From contig NZ_JADLQO010000005.1 of NCBI RefSeq assembly GCF_015477775.1, positions 186,001-250,000 on the forward strand: a DNA stretch of 64,000 nucleotides, written 5' to 3'. The stretch's first letter is position 1. Each line of letters begins with the position of its first letter. Position numbers and translations under genes: made by a program. The DNA comes from Nocardia abscessus (GTDB taxonomy: Bacteria > Actinomycetota > Actinomycetes > Mycobacteriales > Mycobacteriaceae). Under the pieces are notes generated by a model. It worked only from the letters and a program-made list of their open reading frames with translations, was not told the origin of the DNA and did no database searches. Below are positions 40,099-48,567 of the stretch, piece by piece.

Positions 40099-41000
40099 GC
40101 GGGTTCGAGGGGATGCTCTGTTCGGCCGCCGCCGCGGTCGACGTTCCGCTGCCGGGCACCGCTACCCGGGTGACCGGATGGCTGTGTGTGGAACACCCCG
40201 GCGCGTGGGGCCGGGACATGCTCGGCGACGAGGTGCTCGGCCCCGAGATCACTGCCGGACTGACGGCCCGCACGGCGGCGGCGCACGTCCGGCCGATGCT
40301 GATCCGCCGCCCGGGACGCCGTGAGTTCAGCGGCGGCCGAACGGTGTTGCTGGCGAGCTCGCGGCGAGCCGACCCGTGGTGCGAGCGCATCGAGATCACC
40401 GACCTGACCCAGCTGCTCGAACTCGACCTGGGACTGCTGAACGGCCCACCGCCGGGAATCGGTGCGCCCGTGCACGATCCGCTCGTGCTGGTGTGCGCGC
40501 ACGGGAAGCGCGATCAGTGCTGCGCGCTGCTCGGCCGCCCCATTGCCGCGGACCTCGCCAGGAGATACCCGGGGCAGGTCTGGGAATGCTCGCACACCGG
40601 CGGCCACCGGTTCGCGCCCGCGCTGGTGCTGCTGCCCAGCGGTCTGACCTACGGTCGCCTCGACGCGCGGGCGGCTGCCGAGGTGGTCGAGGCGGCGCGC
40701 CGCGGGGCGGTGGCGATGACCGGTCTACGCGGCCGCAGTTGCTACCGGCCGGTCGAGCAGGTGGCGGAAGTCGCCGTTCGCGAACGCATCTCCGCGTGCG
40801 CCGCCGATCTCACGGTCGAATCCGAGCCGGACCCGGCCGAGGGCACGATCGCGGGCGCCGCGATCGTCACCCACCGCGACGGCCGCCGCTGGCGCGTCAT
40901 TGTTCGCGCCCGGGCGCTCGCCCCGCGGCAGGCCAGCTGCAACGCCGCGCCCAAGGCGGTGACCGCGCTGATCGCGGACGACATCCAGCCGCTTCCCTGA
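40095..41000 (+). CDS. Sucrase/ferredoxin-like (thioredoxin-fold Fe-S) protein
   Basis: A 301-residue member of the Suc_Fer-like family, named for a yeast-like protein and a ferredoxin-like fold. The C-terminal thioredoxin-like domain has LVCAHGKRDQCCALLGRP near 133 with three Cys, and ECSHTGGHRFAPALVLLP with Cys and two His, a pattern that suggests a 2Fe-2S cluster held by Cys and His. LTYGRLDARAA follows. The enzyme activity is not established in bacteria. The start is GTG at 40095, overlapping the short leader frame. No redox partner is visible nearby. Confidence 0.85.
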   Translation: MSGFEGMLCSAAAAVDVPLPGTATRVTGWLCVEHPGAWGRDMLGDEVLGPEITAGLTARTAAAHVRPMLIRRPGRREFSGGRTVLLASSRRADPWCERIEITDLTQLLELDLGLLNGPPPGIGAPVHDPLVLVCAHGKRDQCCALLGRPIAADLARRYPGQVWECSHTGGHRFAPALVLLPSGLTYGRLDARAAAEVVEAARRGAVAMTGLRGRSCYRPVEQVAEVAVRERISACAADLTVESEPDPAEGTIAGAAIVTHRDGRRWRVIVRARALAPRQASCNAAPKAVTALIADDIQPLP

Positions 41001-41148
41001 GTCGGCCGACGAGAGGTGTGCGGCCTTCCCACGCCTGTCCACCGACGGCGGCTCGGTCGTCACGTCAGGTCCGCATCTCCAGAGCACCTGTGCCCTAGCG
41101 GGGTCTTCCGAGCGGACCGCTCGGCTCAGGTTCTCGGCACCGCCGAGG

Positions 41149-42111
41149 TCACCAATGCGTGCCGGGCACCCACCGGGCAGCGCGCCGCAAGGCCGTGCCC
41201 GTGACTCGCCGCGCGGCCGACCGGGGCCGCCGCGTGGGAAGTGAAACGGCGGATTCGGCCGGTTCGTCGTCGGGCTCGGTCTGCTCGCCCTTGGCCGCGG
41301 GGGAATCGGGCAGGGAGCGGTAGTAGCGGTGCAGGACGCGGTCGCGGATCTTCGGGGTGAGCAGGGCGCCGTACTCGGCGATGGTGCCCAGCGGAACGTC
41401 GATGCGTTTGGGCCGTTCGATCAGCGCGCGCACGATGGTCGCCGCCGCCCACTCGGGAGACTCGGCGGGGCCCTGATCGCCGCTCGGGACGATCATCGGC
41501 GTCCGCACCAGCGGTAGGTGGATGGTGGTGAACGTGACGCCGTCGGCCATGGTCTCGACGGCCGCCACCTCGGTGAACTTGTCCAGCGCCGCCTTGCTGG
41601 CCAGATAGGCCGAGAATCGCGGCGTGGCCATCTGCACCCCCGCGCTGCTGATGTTGACGATGTGCCCGAACTTGCGTTCCCGCATCTGCGGCAGCAGGGC
41701 CAGCGTCAGCCGCAGCGCGCCGAAGTAGTTGACGGCCATGGTGCGTTCGAAGTCGTGCAGCCGGTCGGTGGAGCGGTGGATGGCGCGGCGGATCGAGCGG
41801 CCCGCGTTGTTCACCAGCATGTCCACCTGGCCGTGTTCGTCCAGGATGGTCTTGATGACGTGGTCGACGGAGTCGGAATCGGTGATGTCGCAGGCATACC
41901 CGTACGCCGAGCCGCCCGCGGCCCGGATCTCGTCGACCACTGCGGCGAGTTCTTCGCCGCGGCGCGCGAGCAGGAACACCGTGGCGCCCTTGCCCGCGAC
42001 GGCCACCGCCGCCGCCCGGCCGATGCCGGAGGACGCTCCGGTGATGAGGACGTGCCGTCCGGTGAGGTCACGGTTGCGGCGCCGAGCGGGCTCCGCGGCT
42101 GCGTCGGTCAT
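41149..42111 (-). CDS. Short-chain dehydrogenase/reductase
   Basis: A 320-residue SDR with aaggagcagcg before the ATG. The NAD(P) loop is TGASSGIGRAAA near 22-33, with NNAG near 105 and the catalytic Ser, Tyr and Lys in ISSAGVQMATPRFSAYLASK near 152-170. A C-terminal extension of about 60 residues, acidic first (EQTEPDDEPAES) then Arg-rich (RRPRSAARRV), goes beyond the core and is seen in some actinobacterial SDRs that touch the membrane. The promoter region has a 6-6-6 palindrome likely bound by a regulator located elsewhere. Confidence 0.9.
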   Translation of the reverse strand: MTDAAAEPARRRNRDLTGRHVLITGASSGIGRAAAVAVAGKGATVFLLARRGEELAAVVDEIRAAGGSAYGYACDITDSDSVDHVIKTILDEHGQVDMLVNNAGRSIRRAIHRSTDRLHDFERTMAVNYFGALRLTLALLPQMRERKFGHIVNISSAGVQMATPRFSAYLASKAALDKFTEVAAVETMADGVTFTTIHLPLVRTPMIVPSGDQGPAESPEWAAATIVRALIERPKRIDVPLGTIAEYGALLTPKIRDRVLHRYYRSLPDSPAAKGEQTEPDDEPAESAVSLPTRRPRSAARRVTGTALRRAARWVPGTHW

Positions 42112-42142
42112 CGCTGCTCCTTTGCAGGTCTTGTGGCCAAAA

Positions 42143-42160
42143 ACTTACTCCTAAGTAAGT
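42143..42160. promoter_or_regulatory. Palindromic operator upstream of the SDR gene
   Basis: ACTTAC, six bases, GTAAGT: a perfect 6-bp inverted repeat 32 bases upstream of the SDR start, in an AT-rich patch within GC-rich DNA. The shape fits a TetR-family site. No TetR gene is adjacent. Confidence 0.5.
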
Positions 42161-42305
42161 TAACTGCCAAGTGGTCCTGGTCACAGTCGAGAATGCCCGC
42201 TCCCGCCGCCGCGGCGCGCCGTCCGGTGTGGCGGGCATGTTCGAGAACCGCACGGGCGTGGGGTTTTCCGGGTGCGCGAAACGCATCGAACAACTCTCGA
42301 AACGT

Positions 42306-42321
42306 TCGAACATATGTGCGA
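42306..42321. promoter_or_regulatory. SOS box (LexA site) upstream of the small helical gene
   Basis: TCGAACATATGTGCGA matches TCGAAC-N4-GTTCGA in 11 of 12 fixed positions. It overlaps a -10-like GATACT at 42320-42325, whose expected start point would coincide with the ATG at 42332, so the transcript may be leaderless. Confidence 0.75.
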
Positions 42322-42331
42322 TACTCGGCGC

Positions 42332-42787
42332 ATGTCGGACGATCGGATGGCGGAGGTGTTTGCCGCGGTGCGGCTCGGTGGCGTCGACCCCGCGGCGGGG
42401 CGACGGGCGTTGGAGAAGCTCTGGGACGAACTCGGCGAACACGGCGGAGCATTGCAACGCTGCGTGGTCGCGCATCATCTCGCCGACCTTCAGGAGAATG
42501 CGGCCGAGGCGCTGCGCTGGGATCAGCGCGCGCTGGCGGCGGTGTTCGGGCCCGGCGTGCCGCTGGACGAAGGTCTGCGCGGCTTCCTGCCGGCGCTCTA
42601 TCTGAACCTGGCCGACAGTCATCGCCGGGTCGGCGAGTTCGAAGTGGCCCGGATGCAATTGGCCATCGCCCGCGGGCATCTCGACGTCCTGGCTTCCGAT
42701 GCCTACGGCGCGCTCATCCGGGGTCGTCTGCAGGGCGTCGAGGCCGCCCTGGCCGCGGGGTCCGTCGAACGGCTTCGGGCGTCCTGA
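42332..42787 (+). CDS. SOS-boxed TPR-like helical protein beside dnaE2
   Basis: A 151-residue soluble helical protein. Its repeats resemble tetratricopeptide units: ALQRCVVAHHLADLQENAAEALRW in pieces and LYLNLADSHRRVGEFEVA. The start at 42332 fits a leaderless transcript. It lies 54 bases upstream of dnaE2 on the same strand and has its own LexA-type box. Similar small proteins occur in other actinobacteria, as far as I recall without a known function. The combination suggests a damage-induced factor, possibly linked to the mutasome. No enzymatic motif is visible. Confidence 0.78.
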   Translation: MSDDRMAEVFAAVRLGGVDPAAGRRALEKLWDELGEHGGALQRCVVAHHLADLQENAAEALRWDQRALAAVFGPGVPLDEGLRGFLPALYLNLADSHRRVGEFEVARMQLAIARGHLDVLASDAYGALIRGRLQGVEAALAAGSVERLRAS

Positions 42788-42809
42788 CCTGCCTGTACAT
42801 CCCCTGGAT

Positions 42810-42825
42810 TCGAATGTATGTTCGA
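42810..42825. promoter_or_regulatory. SOS box (LexA site) of dnaE2
   Basis: TCGAATGTATGTTCGA matches the consensus TCGAAC-N4-GTTCGA in 11 of 12 fixed positions and lies 16 bases upstream of the dnaE2 GTG, just before the gaggaggtgag ribosome-binding site. Confidence 0.88.
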
Positions 42826-42841
42826 GGCGAGGAGGTGAGTC

Positions 42842-45800
42842 GTGGGCTGGAGCGACGGTCCGCCCAGCTGGGCGGAGATGGAGCGGGTGCTGTCCGGGCG
42901 GACGCACCCCGACGCGAGGTATCCGGGCGACGGCGGCGACAGCCCGGCGTGGTCGCGTAAACGCGAGGAGTACCGGCCCGAGCCGGTGCGCCGCGCCGAG
43001 GGACCGTCGGTCCCGTACGCGGAGCTGCACGCGCACTCGGCCTACAGCTTCCTGGACGGGGCGAGTCATCCGGAGGAACTGGTGGAGGAGGCGGTGCGGC
43101 TGGGCTTGGCGGCGATCGCGCTCACCGACCACGACGGCTTCTACGGCACCGTCCGCTTCGCCGAGGCGGCCAAGGAATGGGGGATGCCCACCGTCTTCGG
43201 CGCCGAACTGTCCCTCGGCACGGCACTCGAGCCGCGCGTTCCCGGCACCGAACGCGGGCACGCCGCCGCCCCCGACTCGGCGCCGCGCACCGGAGCGCCG
43301 GACCCGGCCGGGCCGCACCTGCTGGTGCTGGCTCGCGGCCAGGAGGGCTACCGCAGGCTGTCGCGCGAGATCGCCGCCGCGCACCTGGCCGCGGGTGAGA
43401 AAGGCATCCTGCGCTACGACCTCGATGCGCTCACCGCGGCGGCCGGAGGACACTGGCAGATCCTGACCGGATGCCGGAAGGGACACCTGCGCCAGGCCCT
43501 CGAGTTCGACCTTCGCGCGGGGAGCGCCCGGCTGGAGCGGGCGGAGGCCGCGCTGCGCGAGCTGACCGACCGCTTCGGCGCCGACCGGGTGAGCGTGGAA
43601 CTCACCCACCACGGCGTCCCGGAGGACGACGAGCGCAACGCCCACCTGATCACCTTGGCCGACCGTCTCGGCCTGCCCGTGCTCGCCACCACCGGAGCGC
43701 ACTTCGCCGCACCGAGCCAGCGCCGCCGAGCCATGGCGCTCGCGGCGATCCGGGCCAGGCAGAGCCTGGACGAGATGGCGGGCTGGCTGGCCCCCGCGGG
43801 CGGCGCGCACCTGCGATCCGGGGCGGAGATGGCGCGGTTGTTCGCCGACTGCCCGCAGGCGGTGGCGAACGCGGCGGCCCTGGCCCGCGAATGCGCCTTC
43901 GATCTGCAGCTGATCGCCCCCCACCTGCCGCCGTTCGACGTGCCGGCGGGGCACGACGAGCAGTCCTGGCTGCGCGAACTGACCCTGACCGGCGCCGCGG
44001 CGCGCTACGGCTCCCCCGAGCGGAACCCGGAGGCCTACCGGCAGATCGAGCACGAACTCGCGGTGATCAACGACCTGGAGTTCCCCGGCTACTTCCTGGT
44101 GGTGCACGACATCGTCAGTTTCTGCAAGGACAACGACATCCTCTGCCAGGGCCGCGGTTCGGCGGCCAACTCGGCGGTCTGCTACGCGATCGGCATCACC
44201 AATGTCGACCCGGTACGCAACCAGTTGCTGTTCGAGCGTTTCCTCTCCCCGGAGCGCGATGGGCCGCCGGACATCGATGTCGACATCGAATCCGACCGCC
44301 GCGAAGAAGCGATCCAGCACGTCTACCGCAAGTACGGCCGCGAGTACGCCGCGCAGGTGGCCAACGTGATCACCTATCGCGGCAAGTCCGCGGTGCGCGA
44401 TGCCGCACGGGCGCTGGGGTTCTCGCCCGGACAGCAGGACGCGTGGAGCAAGCAGGTGAGCCGCTGGACGGGCGTCGGCGCCGAGACGAACACCGACATC
44501 CCCGCCGAGGTGCTGGAACTGGCCGCCGAGATCGAGGGGCTGCCCCGGCATCTGGGCATCCACTCCGGCGGCATGGTGATCTGCGACCGGCCGATCGCCG
44601 ACGTCTGCCCGGTGGAATGGGCGCGCATGCCCGGTCGCAGCGTCCTGCAATGGGACAAGGACGATTGCGCCGCCATCGATCTGGTGAAGTTCGACATGCT
44701 CGGCCTCGGCATGCTCTCCGCCCTGCACTACATGATCGACCTGGTGCGCGAGCACAAGGGCGAGACCGTCGAGCTGCACTCGCTCGACCTAACCGAACCC
44801 GAGGTCTACGCGATGCTTTCGCGTGCGGACTCGGTGGGCGTCTTCCAGGTCGAGTCACGCGCGCAGATGGCCACGCTGCCCCGGCTGCGACCGCGCAGCT
44901 TCTACGACCTGGTGGTCGAGGTGGCGCTGATCCGCCCCGGCCCGATCCAGGGCGGGTCGGTGCACCCCTACATCCGCAGGCGCAACGGCGTGGAGGACAT
45001 CGCCTACGACCATCCGGCGCTGAAGAATTCGCTGGAGCGCACGCTCGGCGTGCCGCTGTTCCAGGAGCAGCTCATGCAGATGGCCGTCGACGTCGCGGGC
45101 TTCACCGCCGTCGAGGCCGATCAGCTGCGCCGCGCCATGGGTTCCAAGCGGTCTCCGGAACGCATGGAGCGCCTCAAAGACCGGCTTTATCAGGGCATGC
45201 GCGAGCGGCACGGCATCACCGGGGAGGTGGCCGACCGCATCTACGAGAAGCTCTACGCCTTCGCGAATTTCGGCTTCCCGGAAAGCCATTCGCAGAGCTT
45301 CGCCTCGATCGTGTACTACTCGTCCTGGTTCAAACTGCACCATCCCGCCGCCTTCTGCGCGGGTCTGCTGCGCGCCCAGCCGATGGGTTTCTACTCGCCG
45401 CAGTCGCTGGTCGCCGACGCGCGCAGGCACGGGGTCGCGGTGCACGGCCCCGATGTCAACGCCAGCCGCGCCGAAGCCACTCTGGAAGCGGAGGGCACCG
45501 AGGTGCGCCTGGGTCTCGCCGCGGTCCGGCAGATCGGGGAGGATCTCGCCGAACGCATCGTCGCCGCCAGGGGCGAGCGGCCCTACACGTCCTTCCTCGA
45601 CCTGACCGGACGGGTGGAACTCACTGTCGCCCAAGCGGAATCCCTCGCCACGGCGGGCGCGCTCGGCAGCCTCGGCGTCACCCGCCGCGAAGCGCTCTGG
45701 GCGGCGGGCGCGGCCGCGGGCGAGCGCCCGGATCGGCTGCCCGGTACCGGCGCGGCCACCACCGCGCCCACCCTGCCCGGGATGAGCGATCTGGAGACCG

Positions 45801-46195
45801 CCGCCGCCGACGTCTGGGCCACGGGAGTCTCGCCGGGCAGCTATCCGACCCAGTTCCTGCGCCCACGTCTGGATGCCCTCGGCGTCCTTCCGGCGTCGAG
45901 CCTGCTGCAGGTGCCCGACGGCTCCCGTGTCCTGGTGGGCGGCGCGGTGACGCACCGGCAGCGTCCCGCCACCGCGGAGGGCGTCACCTTCCTCAATCTG
46001 GAGGACGAGACCGGCATGGTGAACATCGTCTGCTCGCTGGGGCTGTGGCGGCGCTACCGGAGCCTCGCCCAGGGCGCTGCCGCCCTGCTCATCCGCGGCC
46101 GGGTGCAGAATGCCGAGGGCGTGGTCAGCGTGGTCGCCGAACATCTGCAACGGATGGATCTGCGGATGGTGTCCAAGTCGCGCGACTTCCGTTGA
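42842..46195 (+). CDS. dnaE2: Error-prone DNA polymerase DnaE2
   Basis: A 1117-residue C-family polymerase of the DnaE2 class. The GTG at 42842 follows gaggaggtgagtc. The PHP domain begins with YAELHAHSAYSFLDGASHP near 60; the palm holds the catalytic Asp pair in PPDIDVDIESDRREEA near 478, with GRGSAANSAVCYA before it; FGFPESHSQSFA and a C-terminal OB-fold with MVNIVCSLGLW follow. It lacks the extra C-terminal clamp-binding and tau regions of DnaE1. With ImuA' and ImuB it performs SOS-induced mutagenic translesion synthesis. Confidence 0.96.
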   Translation: MGWSDGPPSWAEMERVLSGRTHPDARYPGDGGDSPAWSRKREEYRPEPVRRAEGPSVPYAELHAHSAYSFLDGASHPEELVEEAVRLGLAAIALTDHDGFYGTVRFAEAAKEWGMPTVFGAELSLGTALEPRVPGTERGHAAAPDSAPRTGAPDPAGPHLLVLARGQEGYRRLSREIAAAHLAAGEKGILRYDLDALTAAAGGHWQILTGCRKGHLRQALEFDLRAGSARLERAEAALRELTDRFGADRVSVELTHHGVPEDDERNAHLITLADRLGLPVLATTGAHFAAPSQRRRAMALAAIRARQSLDEMAGWLAPAGGAHLRSGAEMARLFADCPQAVANAAALARECAFDLQLIAPHLPPFDVPAGHDEQSWLRELTLTGAAARYGSPERNPEAYRQIEHELAVINDLEFPGYFLVVHDIVSFCKDNDILCQGRGSAANSAVCYAIGITNVDPVRNQLLFERFLSPERDGPPDIDVDIESDRREEAIQHVYRKYGREYAAQVANVITYRGKSAVRDAARALGFSPGQQDAWSKQVSRWTGVGAETNTDIPAEVLELAAEIEGLPRHLGIHSGGMVICDRPIADVCPVEWARMPGRSVLQWDKDDCAAIDLVKFDMLGLGMLSALHYMIDLVREHKGETVELHSLDLTEPEVYAMLSRADSVGVFQVESRAQMATLPRLRPRSFYDLVVEVALIRPGPIQGGSVHPYIRRRNGVEDIAYDHPALKNSLERTLGVPLFQEQLMQMAVDVAGFTAVEADQLRRAMGSKRSPERMERLKDRLYQGMRERHGITGEVADRIYEKLYAFANFGFPESHSQSFASIVYYSSWFKLHHPAAFCAGLLRAQPMGFYSPQSLVADARRHGVAVHGPDVNASRAEATLEAEGTEVRLGLAAVRQIGEDLAERIVAARGERPYTSFLDLTGRVELTVAQAESLATAGALGSLGVTRREALWAAGAAAGERPDRLPGTGAATTAPTLPGMSDLETAAADVWATGVSPGSYPTQFLRPRLDALGVLPASSLLQVPDGSRVLVGGAVTHRQRPATAEGVTFLNLEDETGMVNIVCSLGLWRRYRSLAQGAAALLIRGRVQNAEGVVSVVAEHLQRMDLRMVSKSRDFR

Positions 46196-46206
46196 GCGAG
46201 TGCTTT

Positions 46207-46240
46207 AGAGAAGTGTTAGAAGCGTTCTAGAGAACTGTTA
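46207..46240 (+). promoter_or_regulatory. Direct-repeat element upstream of the DUF4349 lipoprotein
   Basis: Two copies of AGAGAA-[G/C]-TGTTA start at 46207 and 46229, exactly 22 bases apart (two helical turns), ending 42 bases before the next start codon. A short inverted pair GTTCT-AG-AGAAC overlaps the second copy. The layout suggests tandem binding by an activator on one face of the DNA. Confidence 0.4.
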
Positions 46241-46282
46241 TGCGGGGGTGTCCGCGCAGCGTAAACGGCTACTGTGCCAGGC

Positions 46283-47275
46283 ATGAGGAAGCTTGCTGTG
46301 CTGTGTGTCGGCGTGCTGGGGTTGATCTTGCTCGCCGGCTGCGGCGACGAGGACGCGACACCCGCTCGGGACCGATCGTCGGCGGTGGTTCCCGGGCCCG
46401 CCTCCGCGCTCGTGCCGCCGGGGCTGCACGAGCAGGCGCCGCCGAAGCGGGACAACAACTCCGGCGGCGAACCGATGTCCGACCGCAAGGAGGTGGTCAG
46501 CGGCAGCGTAGAGATCACCGCCGACGCGCCGGTCGCCGCGGCGGGCACGGTCATCGAGCGGGTGCGTGCGGCGGGCGGGCGGGTCGACAGCCGCACCGAG
46601 CAGCCCGGCACCGACGACACGAAAGCCGGCGCCACCCTCGTCGTCCGATTGCCCGCGGACAAGACCGACGCGTTCATCGCGGGCCTCGAGGGGATCGGGC
46701 AGGTCACCCGGGTCACCACCAACCGCGACGACGTCACCATGCAGTGGGAGGACCTGGACGCCAGGATCAAGGCGCTGCAAGCCTCGGTCGAGCGGCTGCG
46801 CGCGCTCATCGCAGGCGCCACCAACACCTCCGACCTGATCACCGCCGAGCAGGCGCTGTCCAGCCGCCAGGGTGAGCTGGACAGCCTCACCGCGCAGAAG
46901 CGGCGGCTCGACGACCAGGTCGCCCTGTCCACGCTGACCATCGAGATCACCACCGAGCAGAAGAAGTCCGACGACGATCCCGACAGCTTCTGGGAGGGCA
47001 TCGTCTCCGGCTGGAACTCCCTGGTGGACTGGTTGCAGGACGCCGTCGTGTTCAGTGGCAAGGCGATTCCGTGGCTCGGCTTCCTCGCGGTGGCGGCCGC
47101 CGTGCTGTGGGGCATCGTCCGGGTTGTGCGCCGTGGGAAGCCCGCCTCGGGCACGAGAGAATCGGCACCGGCTCCCGCGGAGTCCGTGAGCAGCGCCGCG
47201 GAAGGCGCGGAAACCAGCACAGGAGGCAAGCGTGCCGACGGTGGTAAGGGCGACGATCAAGCCGAACAGCCGTAA
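46283..47275 (+). CDS. DUF4349 membrane lipoprotein
   Basis: About 330 residues. Signal sequence and lipobox (LILLAGC, Cys20) indicate a lipoprotein. The DUF4349 domain (about 70-240) has SGSVEITADAPVAAAG, VTTNRDDVTMQWEDLDARIKAL, and a coiled coil (SVERLRALIAGATNTSDLITAE, in two parts, to LDDQVALSTLTIEI). A transmembrane helix (about 265-290) and a charged Ala/Glu/Gly tail follow. Having both a lipid anchor and a membrane helix suggests the coiled-coil domain faces outside. The function of DUF4349 is not known. The ATG at 46283 is preferred over a GTG three codons upstream. Confidence 0.87.
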   Translation: MRKLAVLCVGVLGLILLAGCGDEDATPARDRSSAVVPGPASALVPPGLHEQAPPKRDNNSGGEPMSDRKEVVSGSVEITADAPVAAAGTVIERVRAAGGRVDSRTEQPGTDDTKAGATLVVRLPADKTDAFIAGLEGIGQVTRVTTNRDDVTMQWEDLDARIKALQASVERLRALIAGATNTSDLITAEQALSSRQGELDSLTAQKRRLDDQVALSTLTIEITTEQKKSDDDPDSFWEGIVSGWNSLVDWLQDAVVFSGKAIPWLGFLAVAAAVLWGIVRVVRRGKPASGTRESAPAPAESVSSAAEGAETSTGGKRADGGKGDDQAEQP

Positions 47276-47462
47276 GGGCCCGCTGGTGGAAACCCTCGAC
47301 GACGGCAGCCTGCACCTGTACGTGCGGGCTCCCGCCGTCGAGGGCAAGGCCAACAAAGCGGCCATCGAATTGCTCGCCGAGCACTACGGAGTCCCCAAGT
47401 CCGCCGTTCGCCTGGCCGCGGGCGCGACCTCCCGCTTCAAACGATTCGAGATCGATGACTGA
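47232..47462 (+). CDS. DUF167 (YggU-like) protein
   Basis: A 76-residue protein of the YggU/DUF167 family. The GTG at 47232 has acaggaggcaagc upstream and lies inside the end of the DUF4349 gene (44-base overlap), so translation is coupled. VRATIKPNSRKGP, LYVRAPAVEGKANKAAIELLA and VRLAAGATSRFKRFEI match the family's beta-alpha fold. These small proteins are widespread and their function is unknown; nucleic-acid binding has been suggested. It keeps normal length. Confidence 0.92.
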   Translation: MPTVVRATIKPNSRKGPLVETLDDGSLHLYVRAPAVEGKANKAAIELLAEHYGVPKSAVRLAAGATSRFKRFEIDD

Positions 47463-47505
47463 GCTTCGATCGGCCTGTCTCGCAACTGATCGCAAAGAGG
47501 GTAGT

Positions 47506-47970
47506 TCAGACGCCGCCGGGGAAGCCGAGTTGGCGCCAGGCTTCGTAGACGGTCACCGCGGCCGCGTTGGAGAGGTTCATGGAGCGGCGGCCGGGCAGCA
47601 TCGGGATGCGCAGCCGGTCGGTGATGTGCGGGTCCGCGAGGACCTCCGCGGGCAGGCCGGTGGGTTCGGTCCCGAACAGCAGCACGTCGTTCTCGCGGTA
47701 GGCCACGTCGGTGAACCGGGTGTCTGCCTGCGTGGTGAACGCGAAGACCCGCTCCGGGCGCAACACCTCCCACGCCGCCGCCAGATTCGCGTGCACCGTC
47801 ACCGACGCCAGATCGTGGTAGTCCAACCCGGCCCTGCGCAACTTCGGCTCCGACAACTCGAACCCCAACGGCTCGATCAGATGCAGATGACACCCGGTCC
47901 CCGCGACCAACCGAATCGCGTTGCCGGTATTCGGCGGAATGCACGGCTCGTGGAACATCAGATGGAACAC
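47506..47970 (-). CDS. trmL: tRNA (cytidine(34)-2'-O)-methyltransferase
   Basis: A 154-residue SPOUT methyltransferase of the TrmL type, which methylates the wobble base of leucine tRNAs. The GTG at 47970 (VFHLMFHEPCIPPNTGNAIRL, in two pieces) gives the expected length; a TTG four codons upstream is less likely. LLFGTEPTGLPAEVL and LRIPMLPGRRSMNLSNAAAV form the knotted SAM site. The place next to dnaE2 matches the mycobacterial spoU-like gene Rv3366. It converges on the DUF167 gene. Confidence 0.92.
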   Translation of the reverse strand: MFHLMFHEPCIPPNTGNAIRLVAGTGCHLHLIEPLGFELSEPKLRRAGLDYHDLASVTVHANLAAAWEVLRPERVFAFTTQADTRFTDVAYRENDVLLFGTEPTGLPAEVLADPHITDRLRIPMLPGRRSMNLSNAAAVTVYEAWRQLGFPGGV

Positions 47971-48025
47971 CGTTCCAGTCAATCAGGCGCTGCCACCGCC
48001 GGGTCGCCGGGTCCACCGCCAGGGC

Positions 48026-48460
48026 TCAGCCGAAGCTGCCCGTGCTCGGCTTGCCGATCACGTCGACGGTGATGACGTCGGTCATCGACGTGTAGCCGTG
48101 GCGGGGATCGCCGGTGGGGCGTTCCCAGGCGCATGCGCCACGCACGCGCATCTGTCCGGCGGGGAGGCTTCCGTTGCCGAGCGACGACTGGACCATCTTG
48201 CCGTCCGCGATGGCGAACGACGTGGGGTTGTTGCCGCCGAAGATCTCCCCGGTGTCGTCGTTGTACACCCAGCACACACCCTCGGCGTTCGGGTTGTGGA
48301 ATTTCGCCGACACGGTTCCGGGCACCGAGAAGACCTCCTCGAGCACCGGAGGCGACAGCGGAGGTGTCGCGGTCGCGGTGGCGCCGGAGCCGAGCGCCAT
48401 CGCCACGGCCGGAAGCGCGGCGGCGAGAAGGGGAAGTCGTCGAGTGGTCATGATCGACAT
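48026..48460 (-). CDS. Secreted protein of unknown function
   Basis: A 144-residue protein. The ATG at 48460 has ggagctgacagc upstream. A cleavable signal peptide is clear: basic start MTTRR, a hydrophobic core and a likely cut after ATATA near 30. The mature part contains two Cys (GVCWVYNDDTGEIF and RVRGACAWERPTG) that probably form one disulfide, with a mostly beta pattern. I recognise no family. Similar small exported proteins with one disulfide are common in Nocardia. It is alone between trmL and an oxidoreductase gene. Confidence 0.8.
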   Translation of the reverse strand: MSIMTTRRLPLLAAALPAVAMALGSGATATATPPLSPPVLEEVFSVPGTVSAKFHNPNAEGVCWVYNDDTGEIFGGNNPTSFAIADGKMVQSSLGNGSLPAGQMRVRGACAWERPTGDPRHGYTSMTDVITVDVIGKPSTGSFG

Positions 48461-48567
48461 GCTGTCAGCTCCCCGAACGTGCCCCTGTTTCCAGGGGTGG
48501 CAACACAACTGAGCGACAACGTTTTTTGTTCCGGCGCGCGAGACGGGATCCGGGCCGGGCGCGGATG

